Numbered from the stretch's first letter, positions 32,434 through 42,074 are shown. The stretch: DNA of 48,448 bases from Candidatus Stackebrandtia excrementipullorum (GCA_019113825.1 DXGR01000048.1:1-48448); one strand, 5' to 3'. Numbers and translations: made by a program. Notes: generated from the letters alone by a model not told the origin.

Positions 32434-32763
32434 GTGAGTACTTACGGATCCGCCCGAGTGCGTGTGCCGGCAGCCTCGTCGAGCCAGGTGTACGCGCGCC
32501 GCCGTTTCGGAGTGGGGGTCGCCCTCGGGGCGGCGGTGCAGCTCCTGTTGGCGATCATTCTGGGATTCGTACTGGTCGGCGGCATGATCTTCATCGTCCG
32601 TATCATCGCGACCCTCCTGTCCTGCCTGATAGCGACACCGTTGGTGTTCTCCGCCGGGTTCGCGCTGATGCTGAAGGAACCGTCGCGTGCGTTGGGCGGG
32701 GGAGCCGTGACCGGCGCCCTGGCGTCGACGATCTTCCTGGTGATCGTGTACTTCTTGGCCTGA
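32434..32763 (+). CDS. Small membrane protein of unknown function
   Basis: This 109-residue protein has a basic, polar N-terminus and three predicted membrane helices (GVALGAAVQLLLAIILGFVL, FIVRIIATLLSCLIATPLVF, VTGALASTIFLVIVYFLA). No family is recognised. It stands alone between cimA and the FAH-family gene. Confidence 0.72.
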   Translation: MSTYGSARVRVPAASSSQVYARRRFGVGVALGAAVQLLLAIILGFVLVGGMIFIVRIIATLLSCLIATPLVFSAGFALMLKEPSRALGGGAVTGALASTIFLVIVYFLA

Positions 32764-32852
32764 ACTACGCAGCGGATCGACGGGGGTCCTCGCCGTGCCC
32801 CCATCCGTCGTCGTTAGGCTCGACGGGACCAGATCAACAGGGGAGCTTGAGA

Positions 32853-33632
32853 GTGCGAATCGCTCGCGTGGCCCACGCCCAGGGCATGTCCTTCGGCATC
32901 GTCTCCGGGGAGGGAGACGGCGCCACCGTCGCCGAGATCGAAGGGCACCCGTTCGGCGACATCACCACGACCGGACAACGGTGGGCCCTCGACGACGTAC
33001 GGCTGATGGCGCCGATGTTGCCCAGCAAAGTCGTGTGCGTCGGTCGCAACTACGCCGCGCACGCGGCCGAACAGGGAGTCGAACTCCCGTCGGAGCCGCT
33101 GCTGTTCCTGAAACCTTCGACGACCGTCATCGGACTCGGTGACCCCATCCGATTGCCGGCTCAGTCGAGCCAGGTCGAACACGAGGCCGAACTGGCCATC
33201 GTCATCGGCGTCAGCGGGGCACGTCGGGTAACCGACAAGGCTCAGGCACAGGCGGCGATCTTCGGGTACACGTGCGCCAACGACGTGACCGCCCGAGACC
33301 TACAACGGTCGGACAGCCAGTGGACGCGGGCCAAAGGGTTCGACTCGTTCTGTCCCCTGGGGCCCTGGATCGAAACCGACCTCGACGTCACCGATGTGGA
33401 GGTTCGGTGCGAGGTCAACGATTCGGTGCGTCAGCTGGGCCGCACAAAGGACATGATCTTCTCACCCGCGGCGATAGTGTCCTACGTGTCCCACATCATG
33501 ACTCTGCTTCCCGGCGACGTCATCTTGACCGGCACACCGGACGGTGTGGAACCTCTAGCGCCCAACGACTCCGTCTCGGTCTCCGTGGAGGGGATCGGCA
33601 CCTTGACGAACCCGGTGGTTTCTCTTGACTGA
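32853..33632 (+). CDS. Fumarylacetoacetate hydrolase-family protein
   Basis: This 259-residue FAH-fold enzyme shows [15 protein letters not shown], then [11 protein letters not shown] with the metal-binding Glu pair, and [13 protein letters not shown] with the metal Asp. Members cleave C-C bonds of beta-diketone-like acids or act as isomerases/decarboxylases. GGGGAG 7 nt upstream supports GTG 32853. It overlaps gltX by 8 nt; the same FAH-gltX pairing is found in mycobacteria (Rv2993c-Rv2992c). Confidence 0.92.
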   Translation: MRIARVAHAQGMSFGIVSGEGDGATVAEIEGHPFGDITTTGQRWALDDVRLMAPMLPSKVVCVGRNYAAHAAEQGVELPSEPLLFLKPSTTVIGLGDPIRLPAQSSQVEHEAELAIVIGVSGARRVTDKAQAQAAIFGYTCANDVTARDLQRSDSQWTRAKGFDSFCPLGPWIETDLDVTDVEVRCEVNDSVRQLGRTKDMIFSPAAIVSYVSHIMTLLPGDVILTGTPDGVEPLAPNDSVSVSVEGIGTLTNPVVSLD

Positions 33633-35103
33633 AGTACGTACACGGTTTTGTCCGTCTCCGACCGGCACCCCGCACGTGGGTCTGGTCCGGACCTGTCTGT
33701 TCAGCTGGGCCTATGCGCGTCATCATGGCGGCACATTCGTGTTCCGCATCGAGGACACCGACGCGTCCCGTGACAGCGAGGCGTCGTTTCGCCAGTTGGT
33801 CGAGGCCATCTCCTGGCTGGGCATGGACTGGGACGAGGGGATCGACGTCGGTGGCCCCCACGGTCCCTACCGGCAGAGCCAACGTCGTGACGTGTACGAC
33901 GACGTGATCCGACGCCTCGTTGACAGCGGTCACGTCTACGAGGCCTTTTCGACCCCCGACGAGGTCGAGGCGCGCCATCGCGCCGCCGGACGTGACGTCA
34001 AACTCGGATACGACAACTTCGACCGGGACCTGACCGACGAACAGAAGGCCGCCTATCGTGCCGAAGGTCGGACTCCGGTGCTGCGGATGCGTATGCCCGA
34101 CACCGACATCACCTTTGTCGACGGTGTGCGTGGCGAGATCACCTATCCGGCCGGGACCGTTCCCGACTACGTCATCGCGCGTGGGGACGGCTCACCGCTG
34201 TACACGTTGACCAACCCGGTCGACGACGCCTTCACCAAGATCACGCACGTGATCCGCGGCGACGACCTGATGGCTTCGACGCCGCGACAGATCGCGATGT
34301 ACCGCGCGCTGATCGACATCGGGCTGGCCGACCGGGTCCCCGAGTTCGCCCACCCGCCGTTGATCGTGGACGAGCGTGGCAAGAAGATGTCGAAACGCGA
34401 CCCGCGGTCGAACCTCATGGCGTACCGCGACCGGGGCTACCTTCCCGAGGCGTTGCTCAACTACGTCGGCACGTTGGGCTGGTCGATCGCAGCCGACCGC
34501 GATGTTTTCAGCCTCGCTGAGTTCGTCGAAGCCTTCGACCTCGCCGATGTCAACTCCAACCCGGCTCGCTTCGACGAGAAGAAACTCGACGCTATCAACG
34601 CCACGCACATCCGGCAGTTGCCGTCCGAGGTTTTGGCCAAGATGATCACGCCCTTCCTGCAGGACATGGAGTTGTTGCCGCAGGAGCCGACCGCCGAACA
34701 GTTGCGCATCCTGTCCCTGGCCACGCCGCTGGTTGCCGAACGCACCGGCACCCTGGTCCAGGGTGCCGAAATGCTGCGTTTCCTGTTTGCCGGTGACGCG
34801 TTCGAGCTGGACGAGACCAGCGCCCGCAAGACGCTCAAACAGGACGCCGGTGTGGTTCTCGACGCCGCTGTCGACGCGCTGTCCGGTCTGGATGCCTGGA
34901 CGACCGACAACATCGAAACGGCGCTGAAGTCGAAGCTCGTCGACGAGCTGGAGATGAAGCCGCGGAAGGCTTTTGCGCCCGTGCGAGTCGCGATCTCGGG
35001 AAAGACCGTCTCGCCGCCGCTGTACGAGTCGATGGAGTTGCTCGGCCGTGACGTGACCCTTGCGCGTCTGCGTTCGGCCAGGGAACAGGTCGCCACCGAC
35101 TGA
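33625..35103 (+). CDS. gltX: Glutamyl-tRNA synthetase
   Basis: This 492-residue class I synthetase charges tRNA-Glu, and in many actinobacteria also tRNA-Gln before amidation. The HIGH-type motif appears as [11 protein letters not shown] and the KMSKS-type loop as KKMSKRD. The catalytic core is followed by an anticodon-binding C-terminal helical domain (about residues 340-492). TTG 33625 was chosen because it gives the family N-terminus ([13 protein letters not shown]) and overlaps the FAH-gene stop by 8 nt; no ATG fits. A GC-rich terminator follows. A tRNA-Glu gene lies about 10 kb away. Confidence 0.96.
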   Translation: MTEVRTRFCPSPTGTPHVGLVRTCLFSWAYARHHGGTFVFRIEDTDASRDSEASFRQLVEAISWLGMDWDEGIDVGGPHGPYRQSQRRDVYDDVIRRLVDSGHVYEAFSTPDEVEARHRAAGRDVKLGYDNFDRDLTDEQKAAYRAEGRTPVLRMRMPDTDITFVDGVRGEITYPAGTVPDYVIARGDGSPLYTLTNPVDDAFTKITHVIRGDDLMASTPRQIAMYRALIDIGLADRVPEFAHPPLIVDERGKKMSKRDPRSNLMAYRDRGYLPEALLNYVGTLGWSIAADRDVFSLAEFVEAFDLADVNSNPARFDEKKLDAINATHIRQLPSEVLAKMITPFLQDMELLPQEPTAEQLRILSLATPLVAERTGTLVQGAEMLRFLFAGDAFELDETSARKTLKQDAGVVLDAAVDALSGLDAWTTDNIETALKSKLVDELEMKPRKAFAPVRVAISGKTVSPPLYESMELLGRDVTLARLRSAREQVATD

Positions 35104-35119
35104 TCCCGTGCGACATCCG

Positions 35120-35154
35120 CCGTGGGCGGTGGCGGGCTCCGCCACCGCCCACGG
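35120..35154 (+). terminator. GC-rich terminator after gltX
   Basis: A 16-bp perfect stem (35120-35135 with 35139-35154) with a 3-nt loop lies 16 nt after the gltX stop and is followed by TCGTCT. A 13-nt copy of its 5' arm (CGTGGGCGGTGGC) recurs at about 35213. Confidence 0.7.
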
Positions 35155-35280
35155 TCGTCTCCGTTGGGCTTGACGTGCTCATCGAGGTGACCTGATTTAT
35201 GCGAACCGTGAACCGTGGGCGGTGGCCGGCCCGCTGCGACGGGACCGGCGGCGGGGCTGTCGCGGGGAACGGGTGATAGG

Positions 35281-36162
35281 TCAGCGCAATCGTCGTTGCC
35301 AGGTCAAGCCCGTCACCAGGATGCGGGTGCCGGCTTTGCCATTCCACTCAACCGAGAGACCCCGATCGTTGAGTGCGTTGACGACCTGATTGCCGACCTC
35401 GACGGGGTCGGTGTCCCGGAAGGCGCCGAAGGCGATGTGGAGATTGCCGTTGGAGACGGCGGCCTCGGTGTCCTGTATGTGATAAAACGCGTAACCGTGG
35501 TGGTCGCCCGTCGCATGATCACGAATCTCTGAAGTGCCACAGGTCATGCAGCAGGTGAAGTTTTCCATGGCCATGACACCGAAGTCGCGCAACATCTCGA
35601 AGACGGACGTCAGTTTCCGGCAGTCGGTTTCTTCGGGCCAGTGCAGTTGTTCGGCCGCGCGCCTGTTCCATATCGGATCCAGCACCGCCTGTACCGACGC
35701 GATGCCCGGAAAGGGCGAAGTGAACGAATAGGCCACGTGGTCGACGATTTCGGGGAACGTGAGGAAACCTTCGTCCACCTTTTGGCGCAGCCTCTCCTGC
35801 ATGAGCGGGAGCTGTTCGGGGGAGACTGGGGCGGGCACGGCCGGCACGAAGCCGGTCTCGGACCATTCGTGGCCGTCCGCCCAGCCGGGCTCCTCCTGTG
35901 CCCAGTCGGTGAACAGTCGGGCGGCCCCATCGATGTCGGGAACGAGAGCACCCATCTCGGGACGGCCGGGCCGGAGATACTCCACGGTAAACGATCCGTC
36001 GTCGTTGAGGCCGGCACGAATATGGTCGTGAAGTCGGTACGGCGATCGTTGTGCGACGAGTCTCGGTCGACGGGGACCGAGGCGGCGCAGGCCGGCGTGG
36101 ATGTGTGACACGGTTCCGCGGCGCGCGTGCTCACCGTGGAGTTCCAGCATGATCGGAAGCAT
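35281..36162 (-). CDS. Uncharacterised DUF6891-like protein
   Basis: This 293-residue protein has an N-terminal half that gives no family (DGSFTVEYLRPGRPEMGAL) and a C-terminal domain with FTCCMTCGTSEI, a three-cysteine cluster, followed by HGYAFYHIQDTEAA and GNLHIAFGAF. I recall this arrangement from DUF6891-type actinobacterial proteins; the call is from memory, not a search. The cysteines may bind metal. ATG 36162 or ATG 36150 could be the start. Confidence 0.7.
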   Translation of the reverse strand: MLPIMLELHGEHARRGTVSHIHAGLRRLGPRRPRLVAQRSPYRLHDHIRAGLNDDGSFTVEYLRPGRPEMGALVPDIDGAARLFTDWAQEEPGWADGHEWSETGFVPAVPAPVSPEQLPLMQERLRQKVDEGFLTFPEIVDHVAYSFTSPFPGIASVQAVLDPIWNRRAAEQLHWPEETDCRKLTSVFEMLRDFGVMAMENFTCCMTCGTSEIRDHATGDHHGYAFYHIQDTEAAVSNGNLHIAFGAFRDTDPVEVGNQVVNALNDRGLSVEWNGKAGTRILVTGLTWQRRLR

Positions 36163-36201
36163 GTTTCAAAGAACCTTTATGCGGGGTCGTTTTCTCGTCG
36201 A

Positions 36202-36223
36202 GCCGCTGCGGCGTCGCAGCGGC
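36202..36223 (-). terminator. Hairpin between the two minus-strand genes
   Basis: GCCGCTGCG and CGCAGCGGC (36202-36210 with 36215-36223) form a 9-bp perfect stem, about 45 nt after the oxidoreductase stop. On the minus strand it is followed by TCGACGAGAAAACG, with no T-run. Confidence 0.5.
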
Positions 36224-36268
36224 ATCTTAAGAGAGGCGACCGACGTTTCCCGGCCTCGAACACGCGAT

Positions 36269-37870
36269 CTAACCTTTCCGCCACCACCTGCGATCGGACA
36301 ACACACGGCTCACCACGTTGCGTCCCGGAATCCCGGTGACACCGCCTCCACCGTGCGTGGACGACCCGGCTTGATAGAGGCCCGCGATGGGAGTTCGCAG
36401 GTCGGCGTAGCCGGCGACCGGTCTGGTGTGGAACATTTGACCGGGAGTGAGCTCGCCGTGGAATATGTTTCCACCGGTCAGACGGTAGTCACGTTGCATC
36501 TCATGCGGTCCGATGACCTGCTGGTGCTGGATGGAGTCGGTGAACCCGGGCGCGACCGCGTCCATCCGAGCGATGACGCGAGCCGCATATGAGGACAGCT
36601 CCTCGGCGTCGGGCTCGTCGGCCCACGTGTGCGGCACCCATTGGGTGAACATGGACACGACGTGTTCACCCGGAGGAGCCAACGTGTCGTCGAAGACACT
36701 GGGGATGCACACGTCGGCGAAAGGCACCCGGGCGGCTCTACCGGCCACGGCTTCCTGATAGGCGTTCTCAAGGTCGTCCAACGACTCGGCCAGAACGATC
36801 GTGCCGCCGTGAATCTGCGGGTCGAACTGCGGGTGTGCCGTGAACGAGGGCAATCTGTCCACCACCAGATTGATCTTGACCGTGCCGCTACGCGACTTCC
36901 ACCGTTTGACGTCGGTGAGGAAATCCGTGGGCAACTCTGTCGCCTCGATCAACTTCAAAAACGAAATGGACGGATGAACCGTGGTGATCACACTGGGGGC
37001 GCGCAGTTCGTCGCCGTTCTCGAGACTGACTCCGGTGACGCGACCGTCCTTGACGTTGATGCGCGCCACGTCGGCGAGCGTGCGGATCTTCGCCCCGAAT
37101 GCGCGGGCCGACCGGGCCAACGCCTGGGTTACACCACCCATGCCGCCACGCGGGAACCCCCACGCGCCGGCCGTTCCGTCGAGGTCGCCGACGTGGTGAT
37201 GCAACATCACGTACGCGGTACCGGCCGAACGCGGCCCGGCCCATGTCCCTATGCAACCCGAGACGGACAGCAGCCCCCGCAGCGCGTCGGATTCGAAGTC
37301 GTCCTCGATGACGTCGGCCATGGAGGACGTCAACAGGCGGGTGATCTCACCGGCCGTTCGTACGTCGACGTCACGCAATCCCGCGATCAGTCCCGCCTGT
37401 TTCAACAGGTCGCCGGGCCGTTTCGAGCCGATCTTGGGCGGTATCCGTTCCAGAAGCGGCCCCAATATGTCGCCCAGACGCGCCATGCGTGCGTCCCAGT
37501 CGTCATAGGTTTCGGCATCGCGTTGCGAAAACTTGGAAATCTGCTCGAACCGCTCGGCCGGGTCGCTTGGCATGCTCAAGTACCGGCCGTCGGCGCGCGG
37601 CGCAAAATACGGGCCCTGCGCGTACACGTGATAGCCGTGTTCGGTGAGGTTCAAGTCGGCGATCAGCGCGGGCGGGAGCAGACTCACCACGTAGGACAGG
37701 CTCGTCACCGTGTAGGCGGGTCCGAACGGGTGTTCACTGACGGCAGCTCCACCAACGACCTCGCGGGCTTCGCACACGCACACCTTCAGCCCGGCCTTGG
37801 CCAGGTACGCCGCCGCGACAAGGCCGTTGTGACCGCCGCCGACCACGATCACGTCAAAATTACCGTCCAT
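36269..37870 (-). CDS. FAD-dependent phytoene dehydrogenase-like oxidoreductase
   Basis: This 533-residue flavoprotein begins with an FAD-binding Rossmann motif (FDVIVVGGGHNGLVAAAYLAK), where GGGHNG is typical of the CrtI/phytoene-desaturase-like and RetSat-related group. The FAD/substrate-closing C-terminal motif is TPIAGLYQAGSSTHGGGGVTG. It may desaturate, saturate or isomerise a lipid or carotenoid, but no carotenoid genes are nearby. ATG 37870 fits the family N-terminus; ATG 37891 or 37903 add a short tail. Divergent from the LD-carboxypeptidase gene. Confidence 0.9.
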   Translation of the reverse strand: MDGNFDVIVVGGGHNGLVAAAYLAKAGLKVCVCEAREVVGGAAVSEHPFGPAYTVTSLSYVVSLLPPALIADLNLTEHGYHVYAQGPYFAPRADGRYLSMPSDPAERFEQISKFSQRDAETYDDWDARMARLGDILGPLLERIPPKIGSKRPGDLLKQAGLIAGLRDVDVRTAGEITRLLTSSMADVIEDDFESDALRGLLSVSGCIGTWAGPRSAGTAYVMLHHHVGDLDGTAGAWGFPRGGMGGVTQALARSARAFGAKIRTLADVARINVKDGRVTGVSLENGDELRAPSVITTVHPSISFLKLIEATELPTDFLTDVKRWKSRSGTVKINLVVDRLPSFTAHPQFDPQIHGGTIVLAESLDDLENAYQEAVAGRAARVPFADVCIPSVFDDTLAPPGEHVVSMFTQWVPHTWADEPDAEELSSYAARVIARMDAVAPGFTDSIQHQQVIGPHEMQRDYRLTGGNIFHGELTPGQMFHTRPVAGYADLRTPIAGLYQAGSSTHGGGGVTGIPGRNVVSRVLSDRRWWRKG

Positions 37871-37975
37871 GACCGTCCCATCGGTAGACATCAATTCGAG
37901 CATTATGCCGAGGATCGTCGTTGGTGGGAACCTCCACAGGGCGAATATCGAGTGTCGGGGACGGCGCGATTGGTC

Positions 37976-37981
37976 TAGCGT
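37976..37981 (+). promoter_or_regulatory. -10 box TAGCGT before the LD-carboxypeptidase gene
   Basis: TAGCGT is followed by 8 nt (GTGGCCAC) and then ATG 37990, so the mRNA should be leaderless or nearly so. Confidence 0.5.
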
Positions 37982-37989
37982 GTGGCCAC

Positions 37990-39027
37990 ATGAGGTCGAT
38001 GGAGTATCCAGCCCGCCTGTCGCCGGGTGATCGAGTGGCGATCGTGTCGCCGTCGTCGGGGCTTCCCGAAATTCTGCCGCTGCCCTTCGAACTGGGGCTG
38101 AAGCGTCTGAAAGACGACTTCGGTCTGATACCGGTCGAATACCCCACCACGCGCCGGATGGGCTCGTCGCCGACCGACCGGGCCGCCGACATTCACGCCG
38201 CCTTCGCCGACCCTGCGATCAAGGCGGTCATCAGTTCCATCGGCGGTGACGACCAGATTACGGTTCTTCCGCATCTGGACGCAGAGTTGCTGCGCGCCAA
38301 CCCGAAACCGTTCTACGGCTTCAGTGACTGCACCAGTCTGCTGGCGTACCTGGCAGACCTGGGGATCGTGGGATATCACGGCGGCGCGGTGATGACGGCT
38401 TTCGGGCGGCCCGTGTCGATGCACCCGCTCACGGAGGCGTCCCTGCGAGCCGCCATGTTCGACGGAGGACGGTACGGCCTGCGCGAGTCCGGCGACTTCA
38501 GCGACATGGGGCGTGACTGGGCCGATCGCGCGACGTTCGACGAGGCGCCGCAGATGCTTCCCGGCACCGGCTGGGAATGGCACGGAGACCGTCGCGTCGT
38601 CACCGGAACGAGTTGGGGTGGCTGTCTCGAAGTCATGGCGTGGATGCTCATGGCCGACCGCTGTATTCCTGCGGACGTGACCGGAGCGATTCTGTTCTTT
38701 GAGACCAGCGAGGAGATGCCGACCGCCACCGAGGTGTACCGGATCCTGCGGAGCATCGGCGAACGCGGCATGCTCGCCGAAGCCGGTGCGCTTCTGTTCG
38801 GTCGTCCCAAGGCGTGGAGCTTCGACAATCAAACCGACGAGGCCGGGCGTGACGCCTTCGTGAGCGAGCAGCGTGACGCCGTGCTCCGAGCGGTCGGCGA
38901 ATACGCACCCGGCCTTCCCGTCGTGCTCGGCATCGACATCGGCCATACCGACCCTCAGCTGATTCTGCCCTACGGAGGGCAGATCACCGTCGATTCGGTG
39001 GAACGTTCCATAGTCGTCGCCTATTGA
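37990..39027 (+). CDS. S66-family LD-carboxypeptidase / MccF-like serine peptidase
   Basis: This 345-residue S66 peptidase has its nucleophile Ser112 in the FYGFSDCTSLL elbow. The rest of the Ser-Glu-His triad is likely the Glu of AILFFETSEEM and the His of GIDIGHTDPQ. The family either trims tetrapeptide stems from peptidoglycan (LdcA) or cleaves microcin C-type peptide-nucleotides to give immunity (MccF). The longer N-terminal region and the ILFFETSEE segment are closer to MccF, but that is not settled from sequence alone. ATG 37990 is favoured by the -10 spacing. Confidence 0.88.
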   Translation: MRSMEYPARLSPGDRVAIVSPSSGLPEILPLPFELGLKRLKDDFGLIPVEYPTTRRMGSSPTDRAADIHAAFADPAIKAVISSIGGDDQITVLPHLDAELLRANPKPFYGFSDCTSLLAYLADLGIVGYHGGAVMTAFGRPVSMHPLTEASLRAAMFDGGRYGLRESGDFSDMGRDWADRATFDEAPQMLPGTGWEWHGDRRVVTGTSWGGCLEVMAWMLMADRCIPADVTGAILFFETSEEMPTATEVYRILRSIGERGMLAEAGALLFGRPKAWSFDNQTDEAGRDAFVSEQRDAVLRAVGEYAPGLPVVLGIDIGHTDPQLILPYGGQITVDSVERSIVVAY

Positions 39028-39067
39028 GGCCCGGGCGGAGCGTCGCTCCGCTCCCTTGCCACGTTGG

Positions 39068-39073
39068 TACCGT
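39068..39073 (+). promoter_or_regulatory. -10 box TACCGT of a probable leaderless promoter
   Basis: TACCGT is followed by TGCCGCC (7 nt) and then ATG 39081. Confidence 0.55.
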
Positions 39074-39080
39074 TGCCGCC

Positions 39081-39842
39081 ATGATCGATCCGTCCGCCGA
39101 AGCCATGGTCGGTGGCATCAACACCGTGTACCGGATCGGAGAGACGGTCCACCGCCCGCTCGGCCCGCAGACGCTCACGGTCCATCGATTGTTGAAACAT
39201 CTGCGGGCCAACGGGTTCACGGCGGCACCGCAGGCTCTCGGAGTCGAGGGCGGTTACGAAGTGGTGAGCTTCGTGCCCGGTGATGTCCCCAGCGCCGAAC
39301 ATCGGCCCGACATCGACGGCCTGTACGCGCTCGGCCGCCTGCTGCGGGACTACCACGATGCGACAACCGATTTCCCGTCCCGTCCCGACGACCGGTGGTA
39401 CACATGGCACGTTCCACCACCCGAACCGCACGACGTCGTCTGTCACGGCGACATCGCCCCATACAACACGGTGTTCCTTCAGGGGACGCCGGTCGCGTTC
39501 ATCGATTTCGACACGGCTCGGCCGGGACCGCGGATTTGGGATGTCGGTTACGCCGTCTACCGTTTCGTGGACTGGCGGCAACCCGACGCGGCCGTTCACG
39601 CTCGTGCCCTGTGCGACGGTTATCGACTGACCGCCCGGGAACGACACGGTTTGATCGACGCCGCCATCGAGCGGCTCGACGCGCTCGTCACGCACATGCA
39701 CGAGGAAGCGGCCAATGGCAACTCCGTGTTCGCCGGTCACATCGACGCCGGCCACGACGCGTTGTACCGCGCCGACATGCAATATCTCGGTACCCATCGC
39801 GACAGGTTCACCACCATCATCGGTAACGGAGCAGTCGATTGA
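39081..39842 (+). CDS. Aminoglycoside phosphotransferase-family (APH/choline kinase-like) protein
   Basis: This 253-residue protein kinase-like enzyme shows the catalytic loop VVCHGDIAPYNTVF (HGD with the metal-binding Asn) and the DFG-equivalent FIDFDTARPGPRIWDV. The N-terminal lobe is short. The acceptor could be an aminoglycoside, another small alcohol, or none; resistance cannot be inferred. ATG 39081 lies 7 nt after TACCGT. The next gene starts in its stop codon (TTGA). Confidence 0.88.
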   Translation: MIDPSAEAMVGGINTVYRIGETVHRPLGPQTLTVHRLLKHLRANGFTAAPQALGVEGGYEVVSFVPGDVPSAEHRPDIDGLYALGRLLRDYHDATTDFPSRPDDRWYTWHVPPPEPHDVVCHGDIAPYNTVFLQGTPVAFIDFDTARPGPRIWDVGYAVYRFVDWRQPDAAVHARALCDGYRLTARERHGLIDAAIERLDALVTHMHEEAANGNSVFAGHIDAGHDALYRADMQYLGTHRDRFTTIIGNGAVD

Positions 39843-40321
39843 ACAAACCGGTCAAGGTCAATCCCCAACGCAGCCGCCTCCGACGCATGATCGGTCTTGG
39901 AAACCGTTTGGTCGTCATGGTCCTGCGGTCGCCGGCCCATCGGGTACTCAGTGGACGGCTCATGTTGCTTGAGTACACCGGGGCAAAGACCGGTCGTCGC
40001 TATCGGTTCCCCATCGCCTATCACCGGTGGGGCGTCGACGACGGTGAGGTGCTGGCGATGAGCCGTGGAACCGGCTGGCCCCACCGCGTCAAGGGGCGTC
40101 GGGTGGAACTGCTGGTCGCCGGGCGTGCCTGCACCGCCACCGCCGAGGTGGTCGATGAGCTCGAAGCCGTGGCGGATCTACTCGAAGAATTCTGTGACAG
40201 GTACGGTCCGGTGACGGCGAGCCGTCTCATGTTGGGCTTGCCGAAGGACCGCAAACCGACGCGTCGGGAGCTGCTGGACGCGGCGGCCAAGGCGCGATGG
40301 GTGCGTTTCACAGTGACCTAA
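39839..40321 (+). CDS. DUF385/nitroreductase-family (deazaflavin-dependent-like) protein
   Basis: This 160-residue protein carries the pattern LEYTGAKTGRRYRFPIAYHR, WPHRVKGRRVELLVAGR and TATAEVV. It resembles the F420(H2)-dependent nitroreductase/quinone reductase family, whose members have LxxTGRKSGxxRxxPL and WxxNLxANPxVxV. The canonical asparagine is replaced, so cofactor binding is unproven. TTG 39839 overlaps the upstream stop by 4 nt; ATG 39887 is an alternative start. Confidence 0.75.
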   Translation: MNKPVKVNPQRSRLRRMIGLGNRLVVMVLRSPAHRVLSGRLMLLEYTGAKTGRRYRFPIAYHRWGVDDGEVLAMSRGTGWPHRVKGRRVELLVAGRACTATAEVVDELEAVADLLEEFCDRYGPVTASRLMLGLPKDRKPTRRELLDAAAKARWVRFTVT

Positions 40322-40404
40322 ACCATCGGCGTGGCGATGTGATCACACGACGCAAGTCGCCGTGGTTGCATCATTTTGGACGGTCGTCTGTCGTGGGTTT
40401 GGCG

Positions 40405-40410
40405 TATCCT
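40405..40410 (+). promoter_or_regulatory. -10 box TATCCT before the membrane-protein gene
   Basis: TATCCT would start transcription near 40417. The resulting leader holds AAGGAG 5 nt before ATG 40441. This gene therefore has a conventional leader, unlike many neighbours. Confidence 0.45.
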
Positions 40411-40440
40411 TGCAGGCTGCTTCCATGAGCAAGGAGCGCC

Positions 40441-41244
40441 ATGTCTTCTCACCCCGTTCGTGTTCGGCCCCTGCGTGTCGGGATGCCGGCACGTGTCGCT
40501 GCGCCGAACGGCGCCCGGTTGAGGAGGATTCTCCGGTGGGGTGCGCTTGTCGTGTTCGTGCTGCTCACCGGATCCGCTGCACTCATGGCGGTCGGCGCGG
40601 TGCGAACCCGACACGGCCTGGTGCTCGTCATTCTTGTGAGCGTCGCCGCCGTGATGGCGGTGACACTGTGGATAATCGGCGTTCGGCGTTACCGGGTCGC
40701 CGGTTACGTACTCTCCATTTCCGCGGGTCGCCTGGTGCTCACGTCGTCGGGGCGGCCGATCAGGTCGGTTGAGCTCGCCGGCTCGAGGGCCACCGTTGAG
40801 CTGGTCGGCGGTGTGCGCGAACGCTCGGACGTCACCGATGAACCTCTCCTACCCAGGAAACCGGTCGACAGTGACCTGTCCATCGGCGTCGGCGAATACT
40901 TCGTGCCGTTGCATCCGGTACTTCGCGTCGAGGACGTCCACAGCGGCGACGTCATCGTCGTCGAGCTGTGCGACGTGGCCGGTCGACGTATGCGAGACCG
41001 TGAGCAGTTGGCGATGCTGCGCGACGTCGTGGAAACCGACATCGGGGCCGGACACGCGGCCGGGCAGTTGCGGACCTTGATGCGGTGGCAGCGCCTGCCC
41101 CGCATAGTGGACGCGGACCCCGACGCGGTGCCCAGCACGCCCGCAGACCGTCCGGACCACGCACAGGTCTTGCCGACCGTGGTGAGAGCAGGTGTTCCCG
41201 CCGCCGAAATCCAGATCGGACCGGGCCCGCGATCACGGGAGTGA
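40441..41244 (+). CDS. Membrane protein of unknown function, two N-terminal helices
   Basis: This 267-residue protein has two membrane helices (ILRWGALVVFVLLTGSAALM and LVLVILVSVAAVMAVTLWII) followed by a soluble domain with several beta segments (GYVLSISAGRLVLTSS, SDLSIGVGEYFVPLHPVL). The helical hairpin plus beta-rich tail recalls PH-like or bPH2-type membrane proteins, but I cannot confirm it. AAGGAG at 40431 supports ATG 40441. Confidence 0.75.
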   Translation: MSSHPVRVRPLRVGMPARVAAPNGARLRRILRWGALVVFVLLTGSAALMAVGAVRTRHGLVLVILVSVAAVMAVTLWIIGVRRYRVAGYVLSISAGRLVLTSSGRPIRSVELAGSRATVELVGGVRERSDVTDEPLLPRKPVDSDLSIGVGEYFVPLHPVLRVEDVHSGDVIVVELCDVAGRRMRDREQLAMLRDVVETDIGAGHAAGQLRTLMRWQRLPRIVDADPDAVPSTPADRPDHAQVLPTVVRAGVPAAEIQIGPGPRSRE

Positions 41245-41290
41245 ACACCACGGTGTGTGCCCCGATGGCGTCGGGCGGTACGACGGCCTT

Positions 41291-41296
41291 TAGGCT
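41291..41296 (+). promoter_or_regulatory. -10 box TAGGCT of a probable leaderless promoter
   Basis: TAGGCT is followed by TTCGCAG (7 nt) and then GTG 41304. Confidence 0.55.
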
Positions 41297-41303
41297 TTCG
41301 CAG

Positions 41304-42074
41304 GTGACGAACTGGGCCGATATGCTTGAATCCACCGCTGTCGTCGACGATCCGTCGGTGGTCGCCTTGAACAAGCCCGCCGGGATCTCGGTGACCGGGG
41401 AACGTCACGGCACCGATGTGGTCAGACTCGCCGCAGACGCGGGTGAGAAGCTCTATCCGGTGCACCGCATCGACAAGGCAACGTCCGGTTTGGTTCTGTG
41501 CACGCGTGTTCTGTCCGCTCATGGGGACCTGACGCGCCAGTTCCAACGTCGTACGGTCGACAAGACCTATCTGGCGTTGACCCGAACGCGAGGGTTGCCG
41601 GACAGCGGTGTCGTTGATCTGCCGTTGTCGCAGGGGAGAAAGAACCGAGTGAGGGTGGCCGCACCGCGTGAGGCGATCACCCGACACGACGACACCTGGA
41701 CCGTGCCCGACGACGCGATACGGGACGGACGGGTTTACCCGTCACGGACGCGGTTCCGCAAAATATGGCAAAACCGTCACTTCACGTTGCTGGTGGTACA
41801 GCCCGTGTCGGGGCGCCGTCACCAGATTCGCGTGCACCTGGCCTGGATCGGGCACCCGGTTTACGGCGACCCGTTGTTCGACCCGGACACGTCCGACCGG
41901 TTGGCATTGCACTCGTGGCGGCTTGCACTGGACGCGACCTGGCGCACCGGTGAACGTGCGGAACTGGTTGCCGAACCCGGCGCCGACTTCTGGGAGCCGG
42001 CCGAGGGCATCGATGTGCCCACTGTCCTAAAGTTGGCTTCCCCCGACGACCGAGAACGTCCGGACGCCCCGTAA
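41304..42074 (+). CDS. RluA-family pseudouridine synthase
   Basis: This 256-residue enzyme converts uridine to pseudouridine in rRNA or tRNA. The catalytic Asp is in the VHRIDKATSGLVLCTR motif; VSGRRHQIRVHLAWIGHPVYGDPLF is the RluA-family RNA-contact block. There is no S4 domain. The -10 spacing supports GTG 41304 over the earlier in-frame starts. The 3' end overlaps the convergent MBL gene by 48 nt. Confidence 0.92.
   Translation: MTNWADMLESTAVVDDPSVVALNKPAGISVTGERHGTDVVRLAADAGEKLYPVHRIDKATSGLVLCTRVLSAHGDLTRQFQRRTVDKTYLALTRTRGLPDSGVVDLPLSQGRKNRVRVAAPREAITRHDDTWTVPDDAIRDGRVYPSRTRFRKIWQNRHFTLLVVQPVSGRRHQIRVHLAWIGHPVYGDPLFDPDTSDRLALHSWRLALDATWRTGERAELVAEPGADFWEPAEGIDVPTVLKLASPDDRERPDAP

Noticed and set aside
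31875-32852. Plus-strand frame extending the FAH-family gene 326 codons upstream
   Set aside because: The extra part is out of frame with cimA and Arg-rich; the real start is GTG 32853, with GGGGAG before it.
35120-35226. Direct repeat of CGTGGGCGGTGGC as a mobile-element footprint
   Set aside because: The repeat is short and one copy is the arm of the gltX terminator; GC-rich coincidence is more likely.
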